A stretch of DNA of 35,345 nucleotides from Thermoleophilaceae bacterium (GTDB lineage: Bacteria; Actinomycetota; Thermoleophilia; Solirubrobacterales; JACPNS01), in assembly GCA_016463365.1 (NCBI GenBank), contig JAEMRJ010000009.1:1-35345 (forward strand). The letters are read 5' to 3'. A model generated the notes under the pieces. It had not been told where the DNA came from. It saw only the letters and a program-made list of their open reading frames with translations, and searched no databases. Shown here piece after piece: positions 1 to 8,200 of this stretch; the stretch's first letter is position 1; each line of letters begins with the position of its first letter. A program made the position numbers and the translations under genes.

Positions 1-248
1 TGGTTGGTCTCAAGGAGAACGTGATCATCGGAAAGCTGATCCCGGCCGCAACCGGACTCAAGCGCTACCGCACGATCGAGATCGAGCCCACCGAGCCCTT
101 GCCGGCTCCGGGCGACCTCGACTTCGGCCGTCTCTCGGCAGAAGAGCTGGCGGCGCTTGGCGACGGCGACGGCGGACTCGGCGCACTGACCGGCGAAGGC
201 CTCGAGGCCGAGCTGGCGCGCCTGAGCGAGCAGGGGGTCGGCGAGTAG
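1..248 (+). CDS. rpoC: RNA polymerase beta' subunit, C-terminal end (partial)
   Basis: This is the last ~81 codons of the beta' subunit of DNA-dependent RNA polymerase; the gene begins before the window. The reading frame is open from base 3, and its first residues, [19 protein letters not shown], match the highly conserved beta' C-terminal segment ([17 protein letters not shown] in most bacteria). The following acidic tail ([13 protein letters not shown] onward) is the usual variable end. The stop is TAG at 246-248, and an intrinsic terminator follows 36 bp later, so the rpoBC transcript probably ends here. Many actinobacteria continue from this locus towards ribosomal protein genes, but here the next genes are convergent and unrelated. 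Confidence 0.95.
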   Translation, partial: VGLKENVIIGKLIPAATGLKRYRTIEIEPTEPLPAPGDLDFGRLSAEELAALGDGDGGLGALTGEGLEAELARLSEQGVGE

Positions 249-283
249 TTCGTCGCTGACCAACTGATCGCGCTGTTTTGGAA

Positions 284-316
284 GCGTCGGGGCGAGAACC
301 CCGGCGCTTTCTTTTT
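284..316 (+). terminator. Intrinsic terminator after rpoC
   Basis: A 9-bp stem (GCGTCGGGG at 284-292 with CCCCGGCGC at 299-307, one G-U pair) closes a 6-nt loop and is followed directly by TTTCTTTTT. This is a textbook Rho-independent terminator for rpoC. It lies 3 bp before the stop codon of the convergent nucleotidyltransferase gene, so it could partly serve that gene too, although the T-run is on the rpoC side. Confidence 0.9.
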
Positions 317-319
317 GGA

Positions 320-862
320 CTAGCTGCCCTGGGAGAGCCCACGCAGACGAAGGACGAATTCGTCTTGGGTTCCGACGAGGTCCTCGACGCGGTCGGCCGC
401 GCGGGACAGGATGCCGCGATCGACTTCCGCGATCGACTCGATGTCGGCCCAGTCCTTCGTCCGGTTGAAGAATGCCTTGAAGAGAACGAGCGACTCGCAT
501 GAGAGGACCGGCACTTCGCGCCCTTCGAGCGGCACCCAGCGGATCTCGGAAGCCACATCGTCGTGGACCGGGAGATTGTTCAAGAACACGTCGATCGGGA
601 CGGCTCCCCACCAGAGTCGCGTTTGTGCGTCCCGCATGATCCGTTCGACGTCTGCCGCAGAAACCTCAATCTCGCTCGGGAGCGCCGCGGCAAGTTCCGC
701 TGCTCGTTCTGCCGGAATGAAGATGTTCACGTCCAGGTCGCGGGTTCCGCGGGGCTCGGCCACGCAGTAGGCGAGGGCGATCGCGCCTCCGAACGCGTGC
801 CGCATTCCAGCCTTGGTGAGCGTGTCGTGAATCGAGTGAAGTCGCTCGCCCAGAATCGTCAT
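320..862 (-). CDS. AbiEii/MNT-like nucleotidyltransferase, putative toxin
   Basis: A 180-residue protein with a nucleotidyltransferase fold. An early GG motif (HAFGGAIALAY) is followed by the RGTRDLDV segment carrying the DxD metal-binding pair, and a third acidic residue sits in PIDVF. A later KAFFNRTKDWADIE segment is typical of AbiEii and related proteins (K...R.KD..DI). Proteins of this superfamily are toxins of type IV or type II toxin-antitoxin modules and of phage-abortive systems; the target cannot be told from sequence. The ATG at 862 was chosen because the conserved domain starts there (MTILGERLHSIHDTL) and lies 10 bp after the upstream Xre gene. The frame is open further upstream, but that part only shadows the Xre gene. 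The pair is probably co-transcribed. Confidence 0.8.
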   Translation of the reverse strand: MTILGERLHSIHDTLTKAGMRHAFGGAIALAYCVAEPRGTRDLDVNIFIPAERAAELAAALPSEIEVSAADVERIMRDAQTRLWWGAVPIDVFLNNLPVHDDVASEIRWVPLEGREVPVLSCESLVLFKAFFNRTKDWADIESIAEVDRGILSRAADRVEDLVGTQDEFVLRLRGLSQGS

Positions 863-872
863 CAGTGGTCCG

Positions 873-1202
873 TCACGAGCGACCGCCGAGCGCGCGCCAA
901 AGCGGCGGGTAGTTGTTTGACTGCTTCGGCGTGTAAGGCAAAGACTCAGCGAGATCAACCACCAGCTCGAGGATTTCTGCGGCACGCGCAACATCAACGG
1001 GAGCGGTGAGCGGCTCGATTGCCAGGCGAAAACCCGCAGCATTGAGGAGTCTCGCGAACATCTCTACCGACGGTTCGCGTTTGCCTTTCTCGTAGACATT
1101 CATGACCGAACGGGGAATACCGGCTCGCCGTGCCAGTTCTGCCTGCGACATGCCGGAAGATTTTCGTGATTCGCGGATCAAGAAGTGTGTGTGTTTGGCC
1201 AT
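873..1202 (-). CDS. Xre-family HTH regulator, putative antitoxin
   Basis: A 109-residue protein with an N-terminal helix-turn-helix of the Xre/Cro type at about residues 8-62: IRESRKSSGMSQAELARRAG, then IPRSVMNVYEKGKREPS, then MFARLLNAAGFRL. The C-terminal ~45 residues have no recognisable fold and could bind the partner. It is the first gene of a two-gene minus-strand operon with the nucleotidyltransferase, the usual order for an autoregulated antitoxin-toxin pair. A perfect 8-bp-arm palindrome lies 7 bp upstream of its start. AGGA precedes the ATG by only a few bases. A TAACAT -10-like hexamer ends 6 bp before the ATG, so a leaderless transcript is also possible. Confidence 0.85.
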   Translation of the reverse strand: MAKHTHFLIRESRKSSGMSQAELARRAGIPRSVMNVYEKGKREPSVEMFARLLNAAGFRLAIEPLTAPVDVARAAEILELVVDLAESLPYTPKQSNNYPPLWRALGGRS

Positions 1203-1209
1203 GTTCCTA

Positions 1210-1229
1210 TGTTAGCGAAAACGCTAACA
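1210..1229 (-). promoter_or_regulatory. Palindromic operator of the Xre/nucleotidyltransferase module
   Basis: TGTTAGCG-AAAA-CGCTAACA is a perfect inverted repeat with 8-bp arms and a 4-bp centre, 7 bp upstream of the Xre start codon. Xre-type antitoxins commonly bind palindromes of this form (TTAGCGNNNNCGCTAA-like) to repress their own operon. On the minus strand the left arm overlaps a -10-like TAACAT (1214-1209), so binding here would block transcription. Autorepression is inferred; the palindrome itself is seen directly. Confidence 0.75.
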
Positions 1230-1277
1230 CTATTTCTCGTTCTCCAGATTGTTTCCACTCCGACACAGGCGGTTCAC

Positions 1278-1304
1278 TTGCGCAGTCGAGGGGACGCGAA
1301 TAAT
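1278..1304 (+). promoter_or_regulatory. Possible promoter for the ftsH-like operon
   Basis: TTGCGC (1278-1283) and AATAAT (1299-1304) are separated by 15 bp, shorter than the ideal 17. AATAAT is one of the few AT-rich hexamers in the leader between the toxin-antitoxin operator and the protease start. If used, it gives a 5' leader of roughly 115 nt containing the small hairpin at 1327-1342. This is a weak call from sequence alone. Confidence 0.3.
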
Positions 1305-1326
1305 CCCTTTCGTCAGGAGCCTTGGT

Positions 1327-1342
1327 GGCAAGAACGCTTGCC
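1327..1342 (+). other. Small hairpin in the ftsH-like leader
   Basis: GGCAAG-AACG-CTTGCC forms a perfect 6-bp stem with a 4-nt loop about 85 bp before the likely protease start. There is no T-run, so it is not an intrinsic terminator. The surrounding leader (1230-1425) matches no riboswitch family that I recognise. Confidence 0.4.
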
Positions 1343-1425
1343 GAGGTGCCTCTCTATCCCAGAAAGCTGGAATCTCCCTTGTCACCCACGACGCCCTCGC
1401 CTGCAGCACTGCGGCCGCCGCGCTC

Positions 1426-3498
1426 ATGAATGCTCAGCCCCCTGCGCCGGAAGGCGGAGCGCCGATCGCCCCACCGCCCGTTCAGACGAGCGGTCTCCCG
1501 AGCAAGCGGCCAAAGTCGAGCATGAAGAAGCAGATGAAGGGCGAGTCGGAGGTCGTGACCTTCCTCAAGGCCCTGCTCAAAGTCTTCACCAAAGACCCTG
1601 TCGCGACCTTCCTGCTCGTTTCGTCGGTGATCCTGACCATCCTCTTCTTCTCGCTGCTCGGCAAGATCGCGCCGTCCTCGGCCGGTGTCCCGGTCCCGCT
1701 CTCAGAGGTCACGCAACTTGCCCGCGACGGCAACATCAAGCGCGCCGTCCTGCTCGACCACGACTCGCGCGTGATCGTGCAGACTGAAGAGAACCGGTTC
1801 TTCTGGGCCGCGTACCCGCGGTCCGACGCAGCCACCAACAATCTGCTCCGTGAGTTCAACCGTTCCGACGCCGAAGTGGTGGTCAACCAGCAGGCGCACA
1901 AGGGCGAGCTCCAGGCGATCGTCCAGTTCCTGATTCCGATCCTTCTGCTGGTCGCGCTGTTCGCATACTTCTCGCGCTTGCAGTCAACCGGCGGCGCCGA
2001 CAGCTTCTCCGCATTCTCTACCTTCGCCGGCAAGGGCAAGAAGAAGGGCAAAGGGACGGCCAGGCGTCTTGGCTTCGGGGACGTCGCCGGCGCGGGTGAC
2101 GCGGTCACAGAGTTGCGCGAGATCCGAGATTTCCTTGCTGACCCCGGCATGTACGAACGCGTCGGCGCCAAGCCGCCGCGCGGCGTCCTGCTGGTCGGGC
2201 CTCCGGGCACCGGCAAGACGCTGCTCGCCAAGGCCACGGCCGGCGAAGCAGACGCCACATTCTTCTCGCTCTCCGGTTCGGACTTCGTCGAGTCGCTCGT
2301 CGGCGTCGGCGCGGCCCGCGTCCGTGACCTCTTCGCCAAGGCGCGCAAGGCGGCCCCGTCGATCATCTTCATCGACGAGATCGACGCTGCCGGTCGCAAG
2401 CGCGGCGCCGGCATCGGTCAGGGCAACGACGAGCGCGAGCAGACGCTCAACGCGCTGCTGGTCGAACTTGACGGCTTCGACGGTGGGCTCGGCCTGATCG
2501 TCATGGCCGCAACCAACCGACCCGACGTGCTCGACCCGGCGCTCCTGCGCCCCGGCCGATTTGACCGTCAGATCACCGTCGACGTGCCTGACGTGCACGG
2601 GCGTCACGAGATCCTTCAACTGCACGCGAAGAAGAAGCCGCTCGCTCCGGGCGCCAACCTCGAAGAGATCGCCAGGCTCTGCCCCGGATTCTCCGGTGCC
2701 GAACTTGCAAACGTGATCAACGAGTCCTCGCTGCTGACGGTTCGTCAGGGCGAGCCGGCGATCACGCAGGCCACGATGATCGAGGCGATCGACCGCGTTG
2801 TCTCGGGCCCGGCCAGCAACACCCACCACCTGATCACCGAGCACGAGCGTTGGATCGTCGCCATCCACGAGGCTTCGCACGCTGTCGTCACGCGCGCGAC
2901 CGGCGCCACAGTTTCATCGCAGAAAGTCTCGATCGTCTCACGCGGACGCAAGATGGGCACCGCTGCGACCGAGATGACCGACAAGGAGCAGGTGATCATG
3001 CAGACGCCGGACATGTATCGGCAGCTCTGCGTGCTGATGGGCGGACTCGCGGGCGAACAGCTCGCATTCGGCACGATCTCGACCGGCGTCGGAGAAGACC
3101 TGCACGTCGCCACGGACCTCGCGCGTCGGATGATCACTTCGTTCGGAATGTCCGAAGAAGTCGGACTGATGACTGTCGGCGAGCAGGGCGGCGAGGTGTT
3201 CCTGGGCGCATCGCTGCAAGAGCTCGGGAGCGTCGGCCCGACCACGCTGGACACGATCGACAAGGAAATCGAGCGGCTGGTCAACGATGCCGCAGAAAAC
3301 GCCATGCATGTGTTGCGGCCGAACTGGGCAGCAGTGGAAAACCTTGCCAATGCCCTGGTCGAGCACGAGACGCTCGCCGGCGTCGGTCTTGAGGCGATGC
3401 TCGCCGGCGTCCGCCGAGTTGAAATCGAGGGGATGCCCAGCACCATCAACGAGCCTGCCGGTGGCGGGGGGCAGCATTCCCATGACGGTGGCGCTTAA
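1426..3498 (+). CDS. ftsH: FtsH-family ATP-dependent zinc metalloprotease
   Basis: A 690-residue membrane AAA protease that would degrade or extract membrane and cytosolic proteins. Two N-terminal membrane helices are seen (about residues 62-85 and 165-187), flanking an extracytoplasmic domain. The AAA module has Walker A GPPGTGKT (258-265), Walker B IIFIDEID (313-320) and the second region of homology with R375 and R378. The protease domain has the zinc motif HEASH (481-485) and a likely third ligand at D558. In the central pore loop the canonical MF-VGVG is SL-VGVG (L291), so the usual aromatic residue is missing. The start is uncertain: the ATG at 1426 lacks a clear ribosome binding site, the frame is open back to 1249, and another ATG lies about 95 bp downstream. 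Length fits the family. The 3' end overlaps the next gene by 17 bp. It could be a specialised paralogue; a housekeeping FtsH is expected elsewhere. Confidence 0.93.
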   Translation: MNAQPPAPEGGAPIAPPPVQTSGLPSKRPKSSMKKQMKGESEVVTFLKALLKVFTKDPVATFLLVSSVILTILFFSLLGKIAPSSAGVPVPLSEVTQLARDGNIKRAVLLDHDSRVIVQTEENRFFWAAYPRSDAATNNLLREFNRSDAEVVVNQQAHKGELQAIVQFLIPILLLVALFAYFSRLQSTGGADSFSAFSTFAGKGKKKGKGTARRLGFGDVAGAGDAVTELREIRDFLADPGMYERVGAKPPRGVLLVGPPGTGKTLLAKATAGEADATFFSLSGSDFVESLVGVGAARVRDLFAKARKAAPSIIFIDEIDAAGRKRGAGIGQGNDEREQTLNALLVELDGFDGGLGLIVMAATNRPDVLDPALLRPGRFDRQITVDVPDVHGRHEILQLHAKKKPLAPGANLEEIARLCPGFSGAELANVINESSLLTVRQGEPAITQATMIEAIDRVVSGPASNTHHLITEHERWIVAIHEASHAVVTRATGATVSSQKVSIVSRGRKMGTAATEMTDKEQVIMQTPDMYRQLCVLMGGLAGEQLAFGTISTGVGEDLHVATDLARRMITSFGMSEEVGLMTVGEQGGEVFLGASLQELGSVGPTTLDTIDKEIERLVNDAAENAMHVLRPNWAAVENLANALVEHETLAGVGLEAMLAGVRRVEIEGMPSTINEPAGGGGQHSHDGGA

Positions 3499-5212
3499 CA
3501 ACATCCGGGGGGTAGCGTCCGCCGGAAAGCTTCTGGGCTGCCTACTCGCGGCCTGTCTGCTTGCCTCTGTTGCCGCATCCACCGCCGCGGCCGCGTCGAG
3601 CTGGCGCGCGTATCCGCTGCCGCGCACTTCTGCATTCGAACAGCCGTTGGGTCAGCCGACCTCGCTCTCCTGCTGGAGCGCCAACGCATGCGTGCTGCTC
3701 ACGATTGACAACTCGTACTTCACCAACGGCGTCTTTGCCTTCACCGGGGACACGACCACGGCCGTCAGCGGCTGGAAGCAGTACGCGACTGTCTGTGGGC
3801 AGGGCGATGCCTCTGCGGGCATCGGGCGGGTCGCGTGGGCGGGGCCGAATGAGTTCTGGACACTCACCACACCGAGCAGCCCGTGGAACACGAGCGGTTA
3901 CGCGGGTCGTGGACTGTGCCGCTTTTCGGGTGGCCAGATCGTCGGTTCATACAGCACTGTCAGAGGCCAGATCGACACATCGAGCGACCCTTACCAGCCG
4001 ATGGAAGCCGCCGCATGCAAATCCGCGAGTGAGTGCTGGTTCGGAGGGATCGCTGCCGCTCTGCCAGACGGCACGAGTCCGGGTACGTTCCATCTGCGCT
4101 GGGACGGATCGAACCTGAGAAGCGTTTACGCGCCGGCTAAGCGAGGTGCATCGGATATCGAAGCGTTTGACGGCGGCTTTGCCGAATCGGTCTACGCGGG
4201 CCCCGACTCGAGGCGCGAATCCGACCCGACCCTGATCGACGTTCCCGGCTACAGCCCGATCCAGCTGATCGAGCCCGGGGCAGATTCTGCGCTCGGATTC
4301 AGCAACGGCGACCTTGAGCCTGACGCTCCGGGATTCCTGCCCGAGGCCACAGAAGTGCTCGCGCTCGACGCAGGCCTGCCGAGTGCCCCGGGCTCGATTC
4401 TCTGGGCGGTCGGAGGCGGCGCGGCATCAGGGCCGCAGAAGGACCAGGAAATCGATGGCGGCCTGGCCGACGACTCGCCGGCAGACACCGGGCCGTTCGC
4501 CGCCTACCGCGAGGCCGGCGCGAGCAATTCCTGGCAGCAGATCAACTCTCCGTCGAACCCGGACTCGATCAACACCCGCTTCGTCGACGTGGCAGCGATC
4601 CCGGGATCCGACGAGGCGATCGCCGCGATCGCCCCGGGCAACTCGCCGCAACTGAGCCCCGCGCCGAGCGAGATCGCAAAGCTCGATGCATCTGCGGGCA
4701 CGGTCGCGATCGAGACGATCGGCAACTTCGGCTCCGTCCAGCGCGTCGAGTGCGTGAACGCCGAGCAGTGCTGGGCCGCGACAGCCGAGGGCTGGCTGCT
4801 GCGCTACTCGGACACGGCCTCGCCTGTTGCTGGCAACGGCGACCCGGCCTTTGCGGCCCAGGTCTTGAGCCGCCCGAACGAGGTCATCGAGCAGGCGCTG
4901 GCCGACAGTTCGACCGATGACTCGCTGCTGTTTGCGCCCGCCCCGGTGACCGAGGCCGAGGAGCCGGCCCCGCCCAAGCGGCTGAAGGCTGCGGTGCGCA
5001 AGGTCACAACCAAGCTGCGCGGCACTCGGCTGATCTTCAGCTTCAAGACGATCCGCAAGGTGCGGGTGACGATTCTGGCCAAGCGCCGCGGCCGCGTGGT
5101 GGCAAAGTCACGGAGCGGCTTGCTGCGCCCGGGCAAGCACAAAATGGTGCTGCGACTCAATCCCAAGCGCTGGCCGACCAAGATCGCGATGAACGTCAAG
5201 GAGCCGCGATGA
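3482..5212 (+). CDS. Secreted propeller-like protein of unknown function
   Basis: A 576-residue exported protein. The N-terminus has a clear Sec signal (basic start, hydrophobic LLGCLLAACLLASVAAS, AAA cleavage region near residue 38). The body repeats a motif of paired cysteines ending in CW or C-hydrophobic (LSCWSANACVLL; AAACKSASECWFGG; VECVNAEQCWAA), alternating with tryptophan-containing strands. This pattern is usual for beta-propeller-like extracellular proteins of high-GC actinobacteria. The last ~75 residues are very basic (KVRVTILAKRRGRVVAKS) and look like a small beta-sandwich, perhaps contacting the cell wall. The ATG at 3482 lies inside the 3' end of the protease gene, after a GGGGGG ribosome-binding-like run 10 bp upstream. 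The end overlaps the next gene as ATGA, suggesting translational coupling. No catalytic motif is recognised. Confidence 0.85.
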   Translation: MTVALNNIRGVASAGKLLGCLLAACLLASVAASTAAAASSWRAYPLPRTSAFEQPLGQPTSLSCWSANACVLLTIDNSYFTNGVFAFTGDTTTAVSGWKQYATVCGQGDASAGIGRVAWAGPNEFWTLTTPSSPWNTSGYAGRGLCRFSGGQIVGSYSTVRGQIDTSSDPYQPMEAAACKSASECWFGGIAAALPDGTSPGTFHLRWDGSNLRSVYAPAKRGASDIEAFDGGFAESVYAGPDSRRESDPTLIDVPGYSPIQLIEPGADSALGFSNGDLEPDAPGFLPEATEVLALDAGLPSAPGSILWAVGGGAASGPQKDQEIDGGLADDSPADTGPFAAYREAGASNSWQQINSPSNPDSINTRFVDVAAIPGSDEAIAAIAPGNSPQLSPAPSEIAKLDASAGTVAIETIGNFGSVQRVECVNAEQCWAATAEGWLLRYSDTASPVAGNGDPAFAAQVLSRPNEVIEQALADSSTDDSLLFAPAPVTEAEEPAPPKRLKAAVRKVTTKLRGTRLIFSFKTIRKVRVTILAKRRGRVVAKSRSGLLRPGKHKMVLRLNPKRWPTKIAMNVKEPR

Positions 5213-8200
5213 GGTCCGATTCCATGAGGAATGCGGGAATCGCACTCGCGGCGATTGCCGCGGCTCTGCTGCTGGCCACGGTCGGCGGCAGTCAGGCGGG
5301 AGCCGGACCGGGCGGGCTTTCGCGCGTCCAGCCGATCGTCAGCGCGATCACGACTATCGGTTTCGAATCCAGCACGGGTGGAGTGTTCGGATCGTCGCTG
5401 CTCGGCGCGGCGACCGCGGGCGAGGCCGGAGAGGCGTGGGCCTTTCAGAAGCAGGCCCCGTCGAACCTCCCGCCGAAGCTGAACGGACAGCCTTTGACGA
5501 TCGGCGACGATCCATCTTCAAGCTGGCAGTCAATGTTCTATCGCTACACCGACGCCAAAGGCTGGCACGCGGCTGCGACGCCGCTCGACGGCACCACTGG
5601 CCAGCCGCTCTCGAAGTTCGAACCGGTGGTCGCTTCAGGAGCGATCACGCCACACGGCGGCGGCGTGCTGATCGGTACGGCAAACGGCTATCCCAACGGA
5701 ACGGTCGTCGTCCGTCAGCCGGGCGGCGAGTGGAAATCCACCTCACCGCCTGCCCTGGTCCTGAACGGCGGCACTCTGATGCAGACGCCGACCGGGAGGG
5801 CGCCGGCTACCGCGTTCGAAGTTTCCGAAACGACGAACGTACTGGCTTCAGCGACCGGAACCACGGTCGAGGGCGTCATGCACTACGACGGAACCACATG
5901 GACACGCGAAGCGGTCGAACTGCCAGTCGGCTCGGCCGGACGCTTTGAAGTGGTGGCGATCGATGCCACTGCCGCTGACAATGCCTGGCTGCTTGCGAAG
6001 CTCGATTCGAGCCTCGGTCGCGGGATCGCGCTGTTCCGCCGCGACGTGTCCGGCGCTCAGCCGGTTTGGCGCGAAGAGATCCTGGCCCCCTCCGTTGTCG
6101 CCAACAGGGACACGCCGACGAGCGGAGTCTCGAATCTTCGTCCGATCGAGCAGGCCGCACTGACCAAGAACGTCGGGGTGGATCCGCTCACCGTGACGAG
6201 TGACGGCGTCTGGATTGATGGTCGGCTGAGTGTGGGCAGCGCGGACAAGGACTTCACGGCGTACTTCGACATCAGCGACGACCGCGTCACGGGCACCTGG
6301 TGTGACGCCGTCGGTGCAAACGATCCGTGTGACCACGAATTTGGCGCGAAGTTCTCAAGGGCGGTCGGCTACCGCAGCACTGCCTGGACGGGCAGTGGCT
6401 TCGGCACCCGCGTGATCACCGGCGCGTTGAACGCCAGTGGCGACCTTGCGTCAAACCGCGGCACATACTTGTCGCTCAGCGGAAATCAGTTCGTTCGCGT
6501 CCCCGGCATCGGCGATGCGGACAAAGTCACGAGCGCGCTCTCCTCGGCGTCGAGCGGGTGGATAAGTCCTAACGCGATTGTCACCGACAAGTCTCGTCCC
6601 GAGGTGCTCAAGGCATGGTCTGTCGGCACCCGGTCACCGTTCACCGGAGTCATCGGCCGACCGGGCGCAGCGCCCGGGGACATCGGATCCCAGGCACTCG
6701 CGGTCGGGCTCAACGGAACGGTCGCAAGGTACTCGCCGGGTGCGGGCTGGTCCACCGAGTTCCTGCTCTCATCGACTGGGCTGGTTCGCCGGCCGAATCT
6801 CCGCGCCGTCGCATGGCCAGAGGCAAACCGCGCGCACGCGGTCGGCGACGACGGAGAGATGTGGCTCTGGCGCAGCGAAACGTCGCTCTGGGAGAAAGAC
6901 GGCGGCGCACCGCTCGGGTTCACCGAAAAGCTCACCGGAATCGCTTTCGATCCGTCCAATCCTTCCGAGGGCTACGCGATCGGCCGGAACGGAACGATTC
7001 TCCATTACGGCAAGTCCTGGGCGAAGGTGTGTTTCTCGACCAACCAACCGGCCGATCCCGACTGCGACGAGGACTCGCGCGGCCAGCGTCTCCCGGCGGC
7101 ATTCGATTTCAACGCCAAGCGGAGAATCAGCTTCATCGCAATTGCATACGCGGGCAGCGAACCGATAGTGATCGGTGCTGTCAAAGACGCGGCTTTGAGC
7201 AGTACCAGACCGATCGTGCTCGTGCGGCGCAACGGGTCGTGGCAGGAAGAGCAGGGGGCTGCCGAGATTCTTGCTCAGCAGTTCCCGAAGCCGACGAGCG
7301 CCGGTCCGCACACCGTCTCCGGGCTCTCTGACGGTGCTGCATTCATCGGTGGCAACGGGATCGCAATACAGCGTGATTCAGCTGGCGGCCAGTGGCATGG
7401 TCTCGATCAGCCGCTCCCGCCGCTACCGATGATCGCTGCCGCGCTCTACCGCGCTAGTGGCAAGCTTCGACTGCTCGTGTCGGTCACGCGAAAGAGCGAC
7501 TATGCGCAGATTCCGCTCGATGCGTCGGCCGGGATCGGCCAGCCCCAGCCGCTGCTCCAGTCGCTCATTCCATCGGCCGAAGGCTTCTTGATGCGACAGA
7601 CTGAGAACGGCTGGGAAGACGTGGAGCAGAGCGGATATCTCGCCACGAAGTTCGCCGATGTCGATCGCCCGTTCCAGCCGCCGCCGATCCAAGGAATCCT
7701 CGCGGCGGGCAATGGGGACGCCTGGGTGGTTGGTGGCCAGAACAGCTATCCGACTGCCAGTCGGTCCGGATACGAGTCGGACGCTTCCGGCGCTCCGCGC
7801 AATCGCGTCATGACCTCCTACATCGCTCGGTTCGAGGCTGGCGGCGCTTCATCCACGGCCGGTCAGGCAGTGGCCACACCGGTCGAGCAGTCGCCCAACT
7901 CCGTGAACTTCGTCGTCGGTGCAAATGCGGCCTGCGAGGTGGCCGAATGCGCGGACTTTGCGAACGCGGGTATCGCACCAGATGTTCAGCTGGCCTCGGC
8001 CCTGAATCAGGCCGCGAGGATGTCGGCCGCGAGCAATGGCCCGCGATTCTTCATGTACGCCGGGGGCCGACGTCCGGACGGCGCCACCTCGGCTGCCACC
8101 GACTCGCAGCTCTCCAGACTTTCGAGCCTGCTCTCAGTGGAACCCAATCTCCCGGTCTTCGCCGCAGTTTCGTCGGGCGACTCAGTCGCGGGCTCGGCCG

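Noticed and set aside
58..558. 166-codon minus-strand frame across the rpoC end
   Set aside because: Arginine/serine-rich shadow of rpoC and the nucleotidyltransferase gene; it crosses the terminator and has no domain.
863..1042. 60-residue N-terminal extension of the nucleotidyltransferase
   Set aside because: It overlaps the Xre gene out of frame and has low-complexity basic composition; the family domain begins at the ATG at 862.
1230..1425. Riboswitch or tRNA in the ftsH-like leader
   Set aside because: No conserved aptamer motif, T-arm or cloverleaf could be traced; only one small hairpin is present.
1249..1425. N-terminal extension of the FtsH-like protein
   Set aside because: The frame is open from a TTG at 1249, but the residues are unlike any FtsH N-terminus and no ribosome binding site supports it.
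1984..2880. 298-codon frame on the minus strand inside the FtsH-like gene
   Set aside because: Mirror of conserved AAA codons; no recognisable domain, and the sense frame is certain.
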